Shown: piece after piece, positions 25,961 to 39,300 of the stretch
Layout: each line of letters starts with the position of its first letter
Numbering within the stretch: the first letter of the stretch is position 1
Assembly (NCBI GenBank): GCA_030248225.1
Contig: JASANE010012465.1
Span: 1 to 64,000, forward strand
From: Trileptium ribeirensis
Taxonomy: Eukaryota > Nematoda > Enoplea > Enoplida > Thoracostomopsidae
DNA length: 64,000 nt
Direction: 5' to 3'
Notes under the pieces: generated by a model
Seen by the model: only the letters and a program-made list of their open reading frames with translations
What the model was told of the DNA's origin: nothing
The model's database searches: none
Made by a program: the position numbers and the translations under genes

Positions 25961-27169
25961 GCATCAATCTAGGGCTAAGGCTCCAACAATAAACACGATG
26001 AATTCTTATGCGCAAGTAAAGTTAAAGTGACCCCACCTACCGTCCTATTATATATTTTTGCAAAAATGTTATGGAGCACGTTTACACCACTTGAACTTCG
26101 GCGTAAAACTGCTCGCGATTGAAATTTAGAAATTTTTTGTTCACCAAAATTCAAGTAAAATTGCCTACGCTTTTGAGAACGAAAATTTGTCGAATTTGAA
26201 TTAAACCCGTTTGCTCGCCAACATCAAGAGTATAACGACAAGAACGATTTGCAAACAAATTATAAACTGACATTTTCATAGTGGTAATATTTCATATATC
26301 ATATATACATATGTGATCTTTCGCTATCTTGAGGATTTAGTTGCTACGCATACCTCCAAACATTTGAAGAGACCCTTTCTTAGGACTTAGGGTTCAAACA
26401 TCAGATGCCCCGAAATTAGTTTCGTGAAAATGTTTGGATTTTCCCGCTTCTTATGGAATGGCACCCCGGTTTCCGGTTTTCGTACAGGAAAAAATGAAGA
26501 TAACTTCTATAACATCGCCACTTTTGCATTAAATTTGTTCGCGATCACTGAGTAATCCAAATTTAAATGATTAGGCATCAGAGAACTGAATTTCTGCAAA
26601 TTGAAAACCCGTACATTCTTTTCGAACGCAAGATATAATTTCTGGAACTTGGATTTGATATTTCAACTTTTCGGTTAATGAAAAACCGAATAAAATATAT
26701 CCTTTTCAGCTGCAAGCCTACAAATGTCCTACTAGGACTTCGTAAAAAAACTTGTGCTCGCTTTAATATCTCTCAAATGATGCAACAAACGAAGCCGCAT
26801 TGGAAACAAATACATGTCTTACGGCGATGCAGGGGCGCGTGCATGGTATTAGTGTAGTACTTGATATGTTGTAATATGTATCGCAGGATGTGTGCCAGAT
26901 TGGGTCCAGGGCATCGCGCTGAAAATTTATAACCCTCTGGCCAAGACTTTTGTAATGCTTTAGCTTTGGTGGAGTCCTGGTCTGGCAGACGGCCGTAAAA
27001 TGGTAATTTGTTGGACTACAAACTTCGTACTTTTGTGAAAAGGAAATCGAGACTAAGACTAACAAGGCGAGAGCAAAACCGACAAATTCAGTTCAAGAAA
27101 CCTCCTTTGTTGGAGACGATTTAAATTCATAAATTGTAGAATTTTCTGGCAATTAAGATCAACCGGGTA
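25961..27169. other. AT-rich stretch, nothing recognised
   Basis: No gene, RNA or clear repeat boundary could be supported here on either strand. The longest frame (26763-27065, minus) has no recognisable similarity. Confidence 0.4.
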
Positions 27170-27980
27170 CTACAAAGTATCCTTAGGATCTTTTGAGAAT
27201 TCGAAATCACTTGCCATGGTCAACCCATTCCTCACCCATGAGTACATACGGACCCCCAATTAGGCGTTTAAGCATTCAATTTTCAAAACCCAAAAAGACA
27301 ACCAAAACTTCCCGATTTTTCGAACTCCACTCCTCCACGTAATTTTATACTAATTATGGCACCCTAAACCGGAACCCCCAACCCCTACTGGCTCGCCCCG
27401 AATCCCACTAACCCTCGTGGGACATCAAAATTATCTGTATTCTACGTCTAAAACGGCCTCTAACAGGCCACGTATGAGAGATCTACTGAATATCACATTC
27501 CTATCAGTAGGCGACCAGTCAGAGCAGGGACGTGATACCGCCCCCGGCCGCCTACCCCGCTCCGCTCTAAGTAGAAAAAGATTAACAAAATCTTTATTAT
27601 TAATTCTGAACATCTGAAGCTCCTTTATATTTTGTTGTTTATAAAACCTCGCGCCGACCAGCGCGAGGTTTATGCTAACTTGGCAGGCTTCGGCCACTGT
27701 CCAGCTAACAACAATGTTCACATTAGCATATTTTATGTTTTAATTGCAGTGCCACTGGTATATATATTTGTACGTGGCTCACCAATGCAGGCACGTTTAC
27801 AGGGGTTTGAGTTTTACCAGCTTATGTATACATGTATGTTGCCGTTTCTTATCGTATGCTGCCATATCGCTTAAAAGGATATCTGTCGTGTAGAGTTCTT
27901 TTGAAAAATTTAAAATATTCAATTTTAGCCATCGCTAGGGCTGGTAAGGGAACGGAGACGAAACGGGGGTAGCTGGGAGG

Positions 27981-28024
27981 TATAAAAGGAGTCTGCCTGC
28001 TTTAGCATCGGGACTAGTCGAGAT
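27981..28024 (+). promoter_or_regulatory. Core promoter of repeat family Y, copy B
   Basis: TATAAAAG is at 27981-27988 and GACTAGTCGAG starts at 28012, again 31 bp downstream. The pair is conserved while much of the intervening sequence differs from copy A. Confidence 0.7.
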
Positions 28025-28036
28025 TTATGTTTTTAT

Positions 28037-28074
28037 AGAAAATGTAAACATTGTCGCCAATGTTTACATTTTCT
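28037..28074 (+). other. Perfect 17-bp stem hairpin downstream of the family Y promoter
   Basis: The arms agaaaatgtaaacattg (28037-28053) and caatgtttacattttct (28058-28074) are perfectly complementary around a tcgc loop. It lies about 25 nt after the predicted start, so it would fold in the 5' part of the transcript. Copy A does not carry it. Confidence 0.85.
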
Positions 28075-28440
28075 CGGTCGTTTTAGGTCGCTGTGTTTAG
28101 CGCCTTGTTTCTCGTCTTTCGCTCTACCCAGGTGGGGCTCTTCCCGGGCAGCTCCGGTGGAGAGTGTCGCCTGGTTTTCTCTTTTCGTGTCTTTCGATCA
28201 TGCAAGGACCGCCTTTGCGGGCGTTGGAGCGTCGGAAGGATGCTCGCGCGCCCGTAAAGGTGGTGCCCCGACAAAATTTTGAATTGACAAAATCATTCCG
28301 TAAAGTTGTGTCGTGGCGCGTTCTCGACTGGTTTCCCGCTCATCGGACGGTGTCTTTGGTATTTCTCGCCCGTCCAATGGGTGTTGCCACTGTATCTTAC
28401 AAAATTTCAATGGGGAAAATTTTACATGCGTACTAGAGGG

Positions 28441-30800
28441 AGAAAGAAGAAATGTAAGGAACTCATGAACCCGGAAACGGTCGCGGTTTCACAGTATCGC
28501 AAGACCCCAATAAGTTAATCTGGCAAGTATATAAACCTTAACGTAACTGGGCATTCTCCCAGCGACGGTGACTGACGGCTGGTTCCGGCAATAATATAAT
28601 TTTGGCAGAGGACGGACAAAGCTTTAGGAGCAAAGACGGGACGTAGTCGTTTGCATGAGATGCGAAAATTTTATGTGTTTCTCAACCCACGTACAATCGT
28701 GTGACGGTGTGCCGGTTTTTCTTTTCCCGCGAAAGCCATTCGTTCAGGGGTATGACAGACAAGTGATGCAAACGACTACGGACCTGGATAGGATAAAACT
28801 GGTGTGACTTGCCAGGGTAGCGTGTAGAACAGGAAGGACTGGAGTCGGCCGCGAGCATTACGGGCTCCAAAGTTGGCTTGAGTGGCTCCCTTTTAACTGA
28901 GCCTTTCCTTGCTATTAAAGCAATTTTAGGACGTCGGCTCTCCGGTCGTGCCTCCACGGTAGAAAGCGTCGTCGGAATTACATTTTTCACTGTCAGGGGG
29001 TGAAGAAGGCCGGCAATGTCACCCTGTTCTTAGGGAACGCGGCCTTGGCTTCTGGCTCTCCGGTTCCTCCTTGATCCCTCGCTCATCTCGGTACACCCCA
29101 CTTTTCGGCAGGCGGCGATTGCCGGCCCGCGTAATTATAAGTGGAAGCTCGCGCGCAACACAAGGCTTTCCGAAGTAGTGTAAAACAGACAACATAAATG
29201 TACTTACTTGGACGTGGGGGTTTTTCTAATGTTGGACAATCGCTAGAGCTTAATTTTCGAACCCGTATCGAGAAACGTGAAACTGGTTGAGCAAACTGGA
29301 GCACATTTTTCATGAAACCGAAAGTAACGAATGTGGGTCAGTTAATTCTTTAATGGAATGTCACAGTACGGGTTATGCGATTTAGTTGTGTGCCCTGCGC
29401 GGTACGTTTTGAAATGAATCTGTTGTTTAATTTGTGGTATATTCTTAATCAGGTTGTCAATCAGTAAATAGCTGAGGTGGTTGTGCTAGTTCTCTAGTGA
29501 CTAGGAGCTTGCCGGAGTTACACATTTCATCAAGATAGTTCAGACTAGATTTAACCTGAGGTAACACATATTTAGTAGCAACGGTAGACTCGGAGGACCG
29601 AAATTAAAGTAATCATCATAACGGAAAGCCCAGTAACCATTACCTGATTTCCCATTTAGGAACAGCGGGAGTATTCATGGTTTCAATATGGGAAGTATAG
29701 ATTGCATATATTTGGAGTCTCGATGTCAAACCCAAAATAGGGATGCATTAGTTTTAGTCCAAGGGTTCCGGGGCAGCTCCCCAGCGACCTATTGCTAGCT
29801 CACATACGCGAGAACATAAGGTATGTTTGTCCCGAATCCTTTATGTAGAGCCTACACGCAGCCCAATGGGGCACGTAAACCCGGAATCCCGGCAAATCTT
29901 AAGCAAGCTAATGAGGGAAAGGCGGGTGAGACTTATTACCTGCGAGCAGGCTTAAGGGCCGACCCTCCCTCAGGGGGACCTCCATACCATTATATACGTG
30001 GGCCAAAATAGGGGCCAGGCTGACCACCCTGGTTAACCCGCCAGCAGCGTGCTAAGCTAAGCGATTCCCTTAGGTCAACCAGCGGCGAGTCGTGGAAGTC
30101 GGGGTTGTCCGGGCACGCACCACGCTAAGAACAATGGTGGTGCAGCTGAGATCCCTTAGGGACAGAACTGGTCCTAGTACAGAAAGGCTTGCTACATAGA
30201 ATACGCAGTCACTGACTGGTTTATTTATTCAGAGCTGTCGAAAAAATACAGGAGTAATCAATTTCACAATGCCGTTAATAGCTCAAAATGCCGGCAAGCC
30301 ATTGACATTATTTGCAGCAGCTCATTGAGAAAATCGGTTTCCTTGACCACCAATGAACGGCACAATGGTTTTCATAACCCGTTTGTTTTTCGCTCATTTA
30401 TTTTAAACACTTAGAAATAGTCAAATGGTATATTAATGACGATTTTTGACTGCCTTTTTGGCCCTCCTGAAGCATAGGGAATCAGGTAGGATCCCACCGT
30501 CTTTTCAGGCATAGCCCCCATAGTCTCTGGACCCCAATCACGTCTCACCCCAAAAGGTTTCTCCGAGACAAGGGTCGCCCCTTTTCCGGGAAAGCCGCCT
30601 GATAATGCTAATTGATAACAAGATATGGTGTCAGACATTGGGAATACAAGCAAAAAATGGATATTTTGAAATTTGGTAAATGTTTGATGCATAGGAGCGT
30701 AATGTTTTGGTGGAAGAACAGCTTAGGCTTAGTCTCAGCCTAAGCCTTAGATTTTGTATTTTTTCATATACTATATTTCAAATATGGTTAGCCGCGGTAG
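28441..30800. other. GC-richer tract, content not recognised
   Basis: The subregion 29740-30220 is noticeably GC-rich and contains many short self-complementary words. I tested it against the ribosomal RNA and tRNA motifs I know and found no match. Frames at 28682-28990 and 29083-29313 (both minus) show no family resemblance. It could be transposon interior. Confidence 0.35.
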
Positions 30801-31680
30801 ACCAAAAAATTATCCTGTTATATATTATTATTTATCCAGCTAATGTTATCGGGCAACATGAAATTGGAGAGTTAAATATAAAATTTATTGACATTTGCCA
30901 AATAACGGCGAATTATGCTGGTACTATTGAATACTTGGCTAACCTGGGGTTAATTAGTAATAGTTATGTATGTGACTGTGGGAACCCTTCCTATCTGGCT
31001 AAACGGGGTCATATGGTCCGTCAGGGCAATTTAGAATGGCGATGTTCCGACACTAAAACTATCGAAATATTGAATTCGTATTAATTCCTTCTTTAATAAT
31101 CATAAACTGCCTCTCTATAAAATTATTCTGATTATGGTTAATTCCATCAAAAATTAAAAGGAACGATTTAGTCGTGAAGTTGGCGTTTCGGAGCAGTTGG
31201 TATGTGACTGGTACATATTATTGCCAGGACATTTCTGTGGTTTATGAACGGACAATTGGCAAGATCTTATCCCGGGAGGCCTAGGGATTGACGTTGAAAT
31301 TGACGAGTCAATGTATTTTCCTCAAAAATATAATCGTGGGTTACCTTGTCGAAAACATTGCTGGTAGGTGGGAATGCCGGAACGCGGAACACAAAGGTGT
31401 CTACTTTTCTAGGGTTCCCGCGAGAACTACCAGTGTCATCATGCCCTTAATTCATATCCGCCCAAGTTAGTCGTGTACTCACCTATAGCTTTGTTACATA
31501 CATTTATGAAAGGGTTAATTACTATAAAAGAAAACTCGTTAATTCTAATAACGCCGAAGTTCAAACCCAGAATATTGATGAGTTATGGGGTCGGCTAAAG
31601 ATGTTTTTGAAAACCGTAGGGGTACTTCGAATGGATTATTCGAAAGATACCGGGCTGAATTTGTATCGTGTCAACAGTTT
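30800..31680 (+). pseudogene. Broken Merlin / IS1595-like DDE transposase
   Basis: The pieces are collinear with Merlin/ISXO2-type transposases. An N-terminal zinc-ribbon-like segment with CDCG followed by WRC lies at about 30970-31050. The DDE core start, VEIDES, lies at 31293-31310 (catalytic Asp codon at 31302) and is followed by a KYNRG motif. A C-terminal 'QTQNIDELWGRLK' resembles the family's conserved IE-W--LK end. The pieces lie in different frames with several stops, so the gene is dead. The assignment comes from motif order recalled from the family. Confidence 0.75.
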
Positions 31681-31779
31681 GGTGCTCATCCATTTGGGGC
31701 CATGGATCATCAAATCCGAGAGATAGTTTAAGATATAAAATGTAAGTGCATTTTTCTTTATTTTGTTTTTTAAATAATT

Positions 31780-32050
31780 CAACACTATGTGGTTCAATTT
31801 GAAAATTGGTACCATTAAGCTTGCCTCGTCGAGCTACGTTCAGTGGTGATAGCTCGAAAATAGGAATTTTTTCGATTTTTGGACGTACCTTATTACCTTC
31901 GTGCGGAGTCAAAAAAATGTAAGACTTTTTTTCTGAAAATGGTCATAATGAGTACCATTAAACTCAGCTCCTCGAGCTCAGTCCAAATATACCAAAAAAT
32001 TTTCTGTATGGCGATTGTCTGATTTCCCCACCCTCTGCTTCAACAGTGCT
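31780..32050. mobile_element. Fragment resembling the hairpin element at 59217-59782
   Basis: 'accattaaactcagctc' here resembles 'accattagactcagctc' in the 59.2-59.8 kb element, and nearby sequence on both is similarly rich in 'ttttttcgattttt' words. No termini or target duplication could be defined. It lies just after the broken Merlin transposase. Confidence 0.4.
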
Positions 32051-33248
32051 CAATTTAGGTTTTTATTTTACACTATATAGTCGCACAATTTCATATTATA
32101 ATCAAATTTCATTTAATAAACACATATACGCTATATATAGACACTTATAGAGTTTTATAACGTGTTAAAATGTATGAAACTATTTAAATGGCAATTATAT
32201 TCTTTAGAGTATTAGTGCCGCGAATGAGCTGTGGAGAGTTTACTTGCGTTAGTGGAACACGTGTATATCAATTTATATTTTATCACGATTAGGTAACTAT
32301 TTAGGAGATAACAGAGTTTCAATGAACTTTATCTCAACAAGCTTTTAAACCGAAGATGACGCTGCTAGAAAAAAAAAACTTTAAATTAATGACTAATATT
32401 TTCTTACTAATATGCCAATGAACATTCACCAGCCATGAATGACCGCTATGTTAGCTTGCTATTCGCAAGCTCGAAAGGTGATAGTCATTTCTGATCCTTG
32501 CGCTCTGCTTGCAAGAACATGCTAAAGTAGCGTAATCTCTAAAACTTAAACATCGACAGAAAAGACAATAACAACTGTGTTTATGGTGACGACTTCGACA
32601 TTTAACGACGTAATACTCGCGTAATGCACGAGTCGCCAAATGTCCACGCACAACCCCTAACAAAGCAAACAACCTGCGTTCATTCATTTTTTATATAAAT
32701 GGTTTCATTTTGCATTATTAGTATAAATATATCAATAAATATGCAGAAAGCAAAATGTGATACAAAATGTTAGACCTGTAACACTTAAGCATAAGCTAAA
32801 AAGAAACACTTAAGCTACAAGCATTTAAGCAGAACGTACCACTTTTCCACTGCAGCGCAGAGAAGCCTTAAAATTTGTGACCCCAGCCTGGAAATCTCGG
32901 ATCAATAACTCACTTCATAGAGTTCCAAGATCCGTCAATCCAGGGTTACACGGTCACGGAGGGGATAGGCTAGGGTGTAACAGAAACTTTCCCCTGGCTC
33001 CCCCATTTTTTACTACCACTTTTCAACTGTCCCTTAAAATATTTGTAATGTTGCTAAAATCCGTAAAATTTTCCGCACGCCTTCGATGCGCTCGGGGATG
33101 CTCGTCCCGAGGCTTAGACTCGTCAAATATGGCTTAAGTGGGCACAACATTTAGGCGGGGTATCATTTGGACACCTGTAAACCCATGTTTTGTTGTAAAA
33201 ACAGGATGCTTATGCATCTGAAACAGTATGACACGAAAATCTTGCAAT
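32051..33248. other. 3' flank of the APIP gene
   Basis: This stretch lies downstream of the APIP stop codon (minus strand) and should hold its 3' UTR. No well-placed AATAAA signal could be fixed. No other gene was recognised. Confidence 0.4.
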
Positions 33249-33327
33249 TTACATATTCTTTACCAATGGCAAACTGTGTTTAATCATTTCACACGCAATT
33301 TCAAACAGGTAATCGTAGCATTCGCAC
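33249..33327 (-). CDS. APIP: APIP last coding exon
   Basis: The exon follows the acceptor aaatttcag. Its first G completes the split Met codon, giving [10 protein letters not shown], the conserved C-terminal helix start of APIP. It ends at TAA (33251-33249) after a tail that is shorter than, and diverged from, vertebrate APIP. The upstream intron is 2204 bp. Confidence 0.93.
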
Positions 33328-36300
33328 CTGAAATTTGAGAAATCAAATTATGAGTTTTGAACAGTTGTTACTTTACTCAGTACATCCTCGAACATCAGGA
33401 CGAGCTAATCAAAATAACACGTCTTAATCAACAACTACAACCCAGAAACCAACATCTTATGAAGCGCGGAATTCTTCATGTCAAATTTACTTTGGTCGTC
33501 ACCTTTCGTAGGATCTATGATGAAAATATTTACATAATTTTCATAAATAGATGAGTAACTAAGTGTATAATATTCAGCAATATATCAAATTCACACGCAC
33601 CACCAAATTACCCGTGACAAGTTTACGTTATTCACCAATTTTTGCGAACCTGTCTTGTCCCATTATAAATTTATATTTTAAATAAGATCTAACTAATTTG
33701 CATTGTCAGTTAGCTACTCCTAACAACCATTAGGCCTTTCACTAAATTTGATCAAATACGCAGTTTTTGTATCAAATCCAAACTTTATAGAACATTATGC
33801 TAGTTTACCGCAAAGAGCCCCCTAGTTTGTCTTTTACAATATCTGGGCATGTTCAAGCTCAGTTTCGCGACGGACGGTCCAAACGAATTTCTATTCCTTT
33901 CTCACGTAGATCTCCTGGCGGTTAATATATTGGCAATTTGATTTACATAGCAAGGCATAAGTTCTCAGAATCTAGTTATTTTTGTTGATTATGACAGCTT
34001 CATATTTGCAATGAAATTGGACACGGATAGCTGAGTCGGCAGAGTGCCTGCTTGCAGATGCAAACGTAGAGGGCAGAGGTTTCGAATCCCACCAAGCCCG
34101 ATTTTTCAAGCGGTTGCTTTTCACATCCTTACGCCAGTTCGCATCAATGTTTATACCATGATATCGTGCGAAAACATCGGATACTACTGTGGCCTTGCTC
34201 TGTACCCAGCATCAAAAACCTACACCTTTCCCCCAGTAACTAATTTCACTCTTTCGGCGTTGTAGGCCCCGATATATGAAAATGAAACTGCCACCTGTAT
34301 ACAGCAGAGTGCCGATTTCTATTATTCCTACCGGGTACTACGCTCAGAGTTGCAAATGGAACCACAAGTGGCATCCTTGCAGTCCATTATTTTCGCGCTT
34401 ACGTTACTTAATTTTACAAACTCGGAAGAATGGCATTATAAATCATCTCGATCCCCACTGGAACACCCGCCTTTATGATCAATAGTCCGACGCTTTCCCA
34501 ATTGACCCGCTGAGCCATATATTATGTATAATTGAACGCAGTTCATAAATGTTACAAAATTGCTCATCTCGAAAAGTAAAATTTAATTTAAATAATTTAG
34601 AAATAAAGAGGTAAATTCGCTTACCGTTCTTTATTACTGAAATTATGCTCGACAATAGCGTTTTTGATCATTTTTGTTTATAATTTATGAAATAATTTGC
34701 GGTTATTCAATAAACTACCTATCTATTGTGAATAATAATAAATTTGTTGAGACTTGCAGGTGCGTCGCAAAATGGGTGAGCAGGGGCTTCCGTCGCATCC
34801 CATTTTTTACTGACAAAAATGAAAAAATTAACTGACGGGATTATAACAAAAGTAATCAACAAATCGGCCCCTCGACTTTTTTTGCCAGCCCCTCCACTGT
34901 TAAAAAGCTTGCGGCGCCCCTCAAGACCTATTTAGGATGACATTTGTCAGAAAATTTTATACTATCGCTTTTACTGCGAAATTAGCCAATAGTTAAACAG
35001 AACAAAATAGCCTTCCTAGGTATCGTCCGAGACCTAAAAGGAGCTCTAGATTTATCTGTCCCTTTGTACTATCACCTGGCCTCCCCAGAGAGGGGAAAGG
35101 AGGGCAGGATTTTCGAGTGCCCCTGGATTTCGGGGGATCCCTTAGGTCAATTTTGGTTTCCCCCAGGTCAACAACAGCGCAACAGGTATTTTGTGGTGAC
35201 ATCAAAAATGACCACAATGACAAAAACCGGTTATACCCAAAACTCATCACTACTATTTATATTTCGCATATTTATGACAAAATCCTAAGTAAAATGAATT
35301 GTCTTCTGCAGAAATGCGAAGTTTCAGTAGGTAATATATGAACAGAAACAACAATATACAGGCTGTAAATGCATGAAAAACGCGATAAAATGCAGATACA
35401 AGATCTCACAGTTGACATAGGGGCACAGTTTTCACCAACTAATCTGTGCAAAATTTATATCCGGTATATCGGGTTCCCCGAGGTTGGAGCTGTGGCCCCC
35501 AGCTCGGAGCCCAAAAATAATCATCGCTTACATGGATTTGGCTTGCTGCCATGTATCACCCCATACGTAGACACCATGTTGTCGTACCAACACCGCACAC
35601 GTTTCAGGATATTTAAGCATACATGAAGCCATACTTTCCTGCAAACGATAAGAGTATTGTATAATAACACAAAAGTAGTGTTCATTGACTAAAACTGTTA
35701 CCGTAAAAATCAACATAGAAAAACACAACAAATCAAATGGCAAACACTCAATACAGACAAGCAGCCATCAGCAAAAGGAAATCGTGTATCACCTTTAAAT
35801 ATATATTTCATGTGACACCTAGTTTATAGTAGGGGTCAAAACACGCTAATTTAAAAGTGGAGGTGCACTCAAAAGTGAGGGAAGACTCTATAAAATTTTG
35901 GGAGAGAGGGCGGCTCTCCGTACCACCGAAGTGACCTCCGTCCGCCCCGATTTATGGCTGAACCCCTGGTTTATAACTTCTGGACCTTAGTCAATAGCTA
36001 GTGACCTAAACCTAGAAAACTTTAACTTTTAGGAATTGTATAAAGCGCACGTTTGACATTACCGGAAAGACGTGGTACTCTGGACAAAACAGGGCATTCA
36101 TCTGTATCGAACCAAAAACAGCATATTGCAAAAATCAAAAATCATACGTTTGCCACAGTACTGTATATACCCTGCTGGCATGTTACTGGCTGCAAATACG
36201 AACCCGCATGTAAGTTACCTTCTCAAAACAAATGCCGACCGTGAACATAACGTGTGAAGTACATATCCCGCTGAGAAATAAAACAAGAAATATGTTAGCC

Positions 36301-39300
36301 AAAACTTATGATAAACAAAATATTAACATACACCACTAATTCACTGCTGAATGCCACTATGACTCCACATTAAATACTTTAGTCCCGTCAAATTAATGTA
36401 GCACATATGTCGTCACTTGACAATTCCAATTTGCTGAAGGCTCGTAAAATTATTTACTGAAATAATATATTCACTTCTAAATCCTTTTCTTCGCAAGTGT
36501 TTTCAATTATTGGAACAATCAGCGTTTCATCGAAACGTTTTGCTTTATTCGTAACCTGATTTCGAACGCCTTTAATCATCTCTTGGTGACTAATACGGAA
36601 TTCCGAGCCCTGAGTGAGAATTGTTATTAGATTGGCAAATTTGCTATGGGTATGAATGACCGCACCAGCATCTAAAATATATAACCATGTTTGTGGTTTT
36701 AACCATGACTGACATTAACCTACATTTATTTAAGTTTTTCGATACTATCCCAATAATATTATCAAGAGTCAGCTGTGGGGATTTTGTGTATAAAAGTATG
36801 ACAGTCCGTTGTACCCATGTACTATCAGTTATCCGATGCATGGTCGTTTTTCGTTTAACTCCAGTCCCCAAACGTTTCAGAAGCAGCCGCCAAGGTTCTC
36901 TGCAGTATCGGATGTTTCTAGGTTTCTAAATGGTCGCCTATAACCAATGATGCAAAGTTATAGATTTAAGCTGCAGTTTGAGTATTATATTTTCGGTGAT
37001 GGTCGATTTACCAAACATAATCCCGCTCTTCGACGGGTTTTTAAGCATTCTTTGTCAAATCTGGCCATACGGGTACCAGCGTTTCGCAGCCCATATCTCG
37101 CGGCATAAGCTTCGCATCGAAGAATTGAGACCAACACACAGATTCAGAATCATCTGATCAAGATCTACAACTTTGTTGACCATGATTTTTTTGTGGGACC
37201 ACTCCCTGGGCCGCTATGGACCCGAATATGGTTCGTCGACCCTTCGCCGCAAATTGTGATTTTTCAAATTTCGCCGAATATACTATATCATACATTTCCA
37301 TAGGATTTCAAGGGATTTAGGGTCGATGAACCCGATTTCCAAAGCGTAGTGCGCTTTGATTTGTCTGATTATGTATTTCGGGCAGCACATGAAGAATGGT
37401 CTAGATAGAAATTTTCGAAGGCTGCATACAATGCTTTGGTTAGAGTCCAGCGTGTATATTTAATACCTTTTCGCGGGTGTTCAATGGGTGTAGGGTCAAT
37501 GAAGCCGATTCCCAGAATATAGTCTGTGTGGCATGTTTAGTTACGTATTTCGTACAGGCCATCGAGAATTATCTATATAGGTTTTCCGGTAGGCTGAATA
37601 CAATGGCTTGGTTATCTAGAAACCAGCACAAATATGTGATGCGTCGTCAGTTGTTTTCGATGCGTGTATGGTCCACAAGGTTTTAGGATTTTCAATGGCT
37701 TCAGGGTTCAAGAGGTTTTAGGGTTGTATATACATCAAACACAGTCTGTACAGGCGATTACACAAAATTACTTAAAAATTAAACCACGCTGGTTCCGTAT
37801 CACGCTCACGTGCTAAATACTAGTTTAATTGAGAATATGATTGATTCGGAGCACTAGCTAGCAGGTTGTAAATGTTTTGTTGTATTGTTTGGTGCTTTTT
37901 AATAAAACATGTTATAAATATTGTATTTTAATAGATGAGCTGACTCTTCATACAAATCAGACATATAGTTAAGCTTGGACATTTTTTGTAACCTTACAAT
38001 GCTTCTGAGAAATATTATGGTTACGTACGTTAGAAAATAAGTTTAAAATTGTGGGACAGTAAGCACACAAATCGTTCACAAATCTCACAGCATAAGGGAC
38101 CTGATATCTCGGGTGTTTAGTACCCCTAATGCTCATGCACGCTGCAATATGTATACAGATAAGTAGTCAACAATATCAACTATATCAGTGTTGGAATGGC
38201 TAATTACTTTATGCATTAATAACTACGTCATTTCAAGGTCACTCGGCTCCGTCAACCGAGAAACTGTGTTCAAAGGCTCCCCTTATACTATTAGCGATAT
38301 TTTCAAAAGTCATGGGCTTGAACTTTAGTTACGTTCTCCCTCTTGTTATTGGTCAGACAGCTGACCATATAGTCTCTAACCCTTCGCCTCAGAAGCCTAA
38401 AAACCAGGGACAAGCCCGTGAGAAATACGGACTGAGCTCTGTAAATCATTATAAGATTTCGTATGAAACAATATTGAAATCAGAACACATGATAATGAGC
38501 GCGGAAAATAAAAATGTTTTCGCAGGACTATTTCACCTCACCTCGCATTCGATATTTCGTATGAAACAATATTGAAATCAGAACTCATGATAATGAGCGC
38601 TGAAAATAAAAATGTTTTCGCAGGACTCTTTCACCTCACCTCGCATTCGATATTTCGTATGAAACAATATTGAAATCACAACTCATGATAATGAGCGCTG
38701 AAATTAAAAATGTTTGCGCAGGACTCTTTCCCCTCACCTCGCATTCGATATTTCGTATGAAATAATATTGAAATCAGAACTCATGATAATGAGCGCTGAA
38801 AATAAAAATGTTTTCGCAGGACTCTTTCACCTCACCTCGCATTCGATATTTCGTATGAAACAATATTGAAATCAGAACTCATGATAATGAGCGCTGAAAT
38901 TAAAAATGTTTGCGCAGGACTCTTTCCCCTCACCTCGCATTCGATATTTCGTATGAAACAATATTGAAATCAGAACTCATGATAATGAGCGCTGAAAATA
39001 AAAATGTTTTCACAGGCTCTCCCCCCATCAAAAAAAAAAAAAAAAAAAATGTTTTCGCAGGACTCTTTCACCTCACCTCGCATTCGATATTTCGTATGAA
39101 AAAATATTGAAATCACAACTCATGATAATGAGCGCTGAAATTAAAAATGTTTGCGCAGGACTCTTTCCCCTCACCTCGCATTCGATATTTCGTATGAAAC
39201 AATATTGAAATCAGAACTCATGATAATGAGCGCTGAAATTAAAAATGTTTGCACAGGACTCTTTCCCCTCACCTCGCATTCGATATTTCGTATGAAACAA

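Larger units (their letters stand above)
27170..28440 (+). mobile_element. LTR-like repeat family Y, copy B
   Basis: This is collinear with copy A, including 'aaaacggcctctaacaggcc', a small hairpin around 'cctcgcgccgaccagcgcg' (about 27648-27670), a TATA box, a start-like motif and the GC-rich tail with 'tttgcgggcgttggagcgtc'. Copy C (60440-61440, minus) shares the 'cctcgcgccgaccagcgcg' block. No gag, protease or reverse-transcriptase frame was recognised nearby, so this may be a solo or non-autonomous unit. Confidence 0.6.

Noticed and set aside
29823..30220. Ribosomal RNA fragment or retrotransposon inserted in rDNA
   Set aside because: Some words recall conserved rRNA loops, but no ordered match to the LSU or SSU segments I know could be made.
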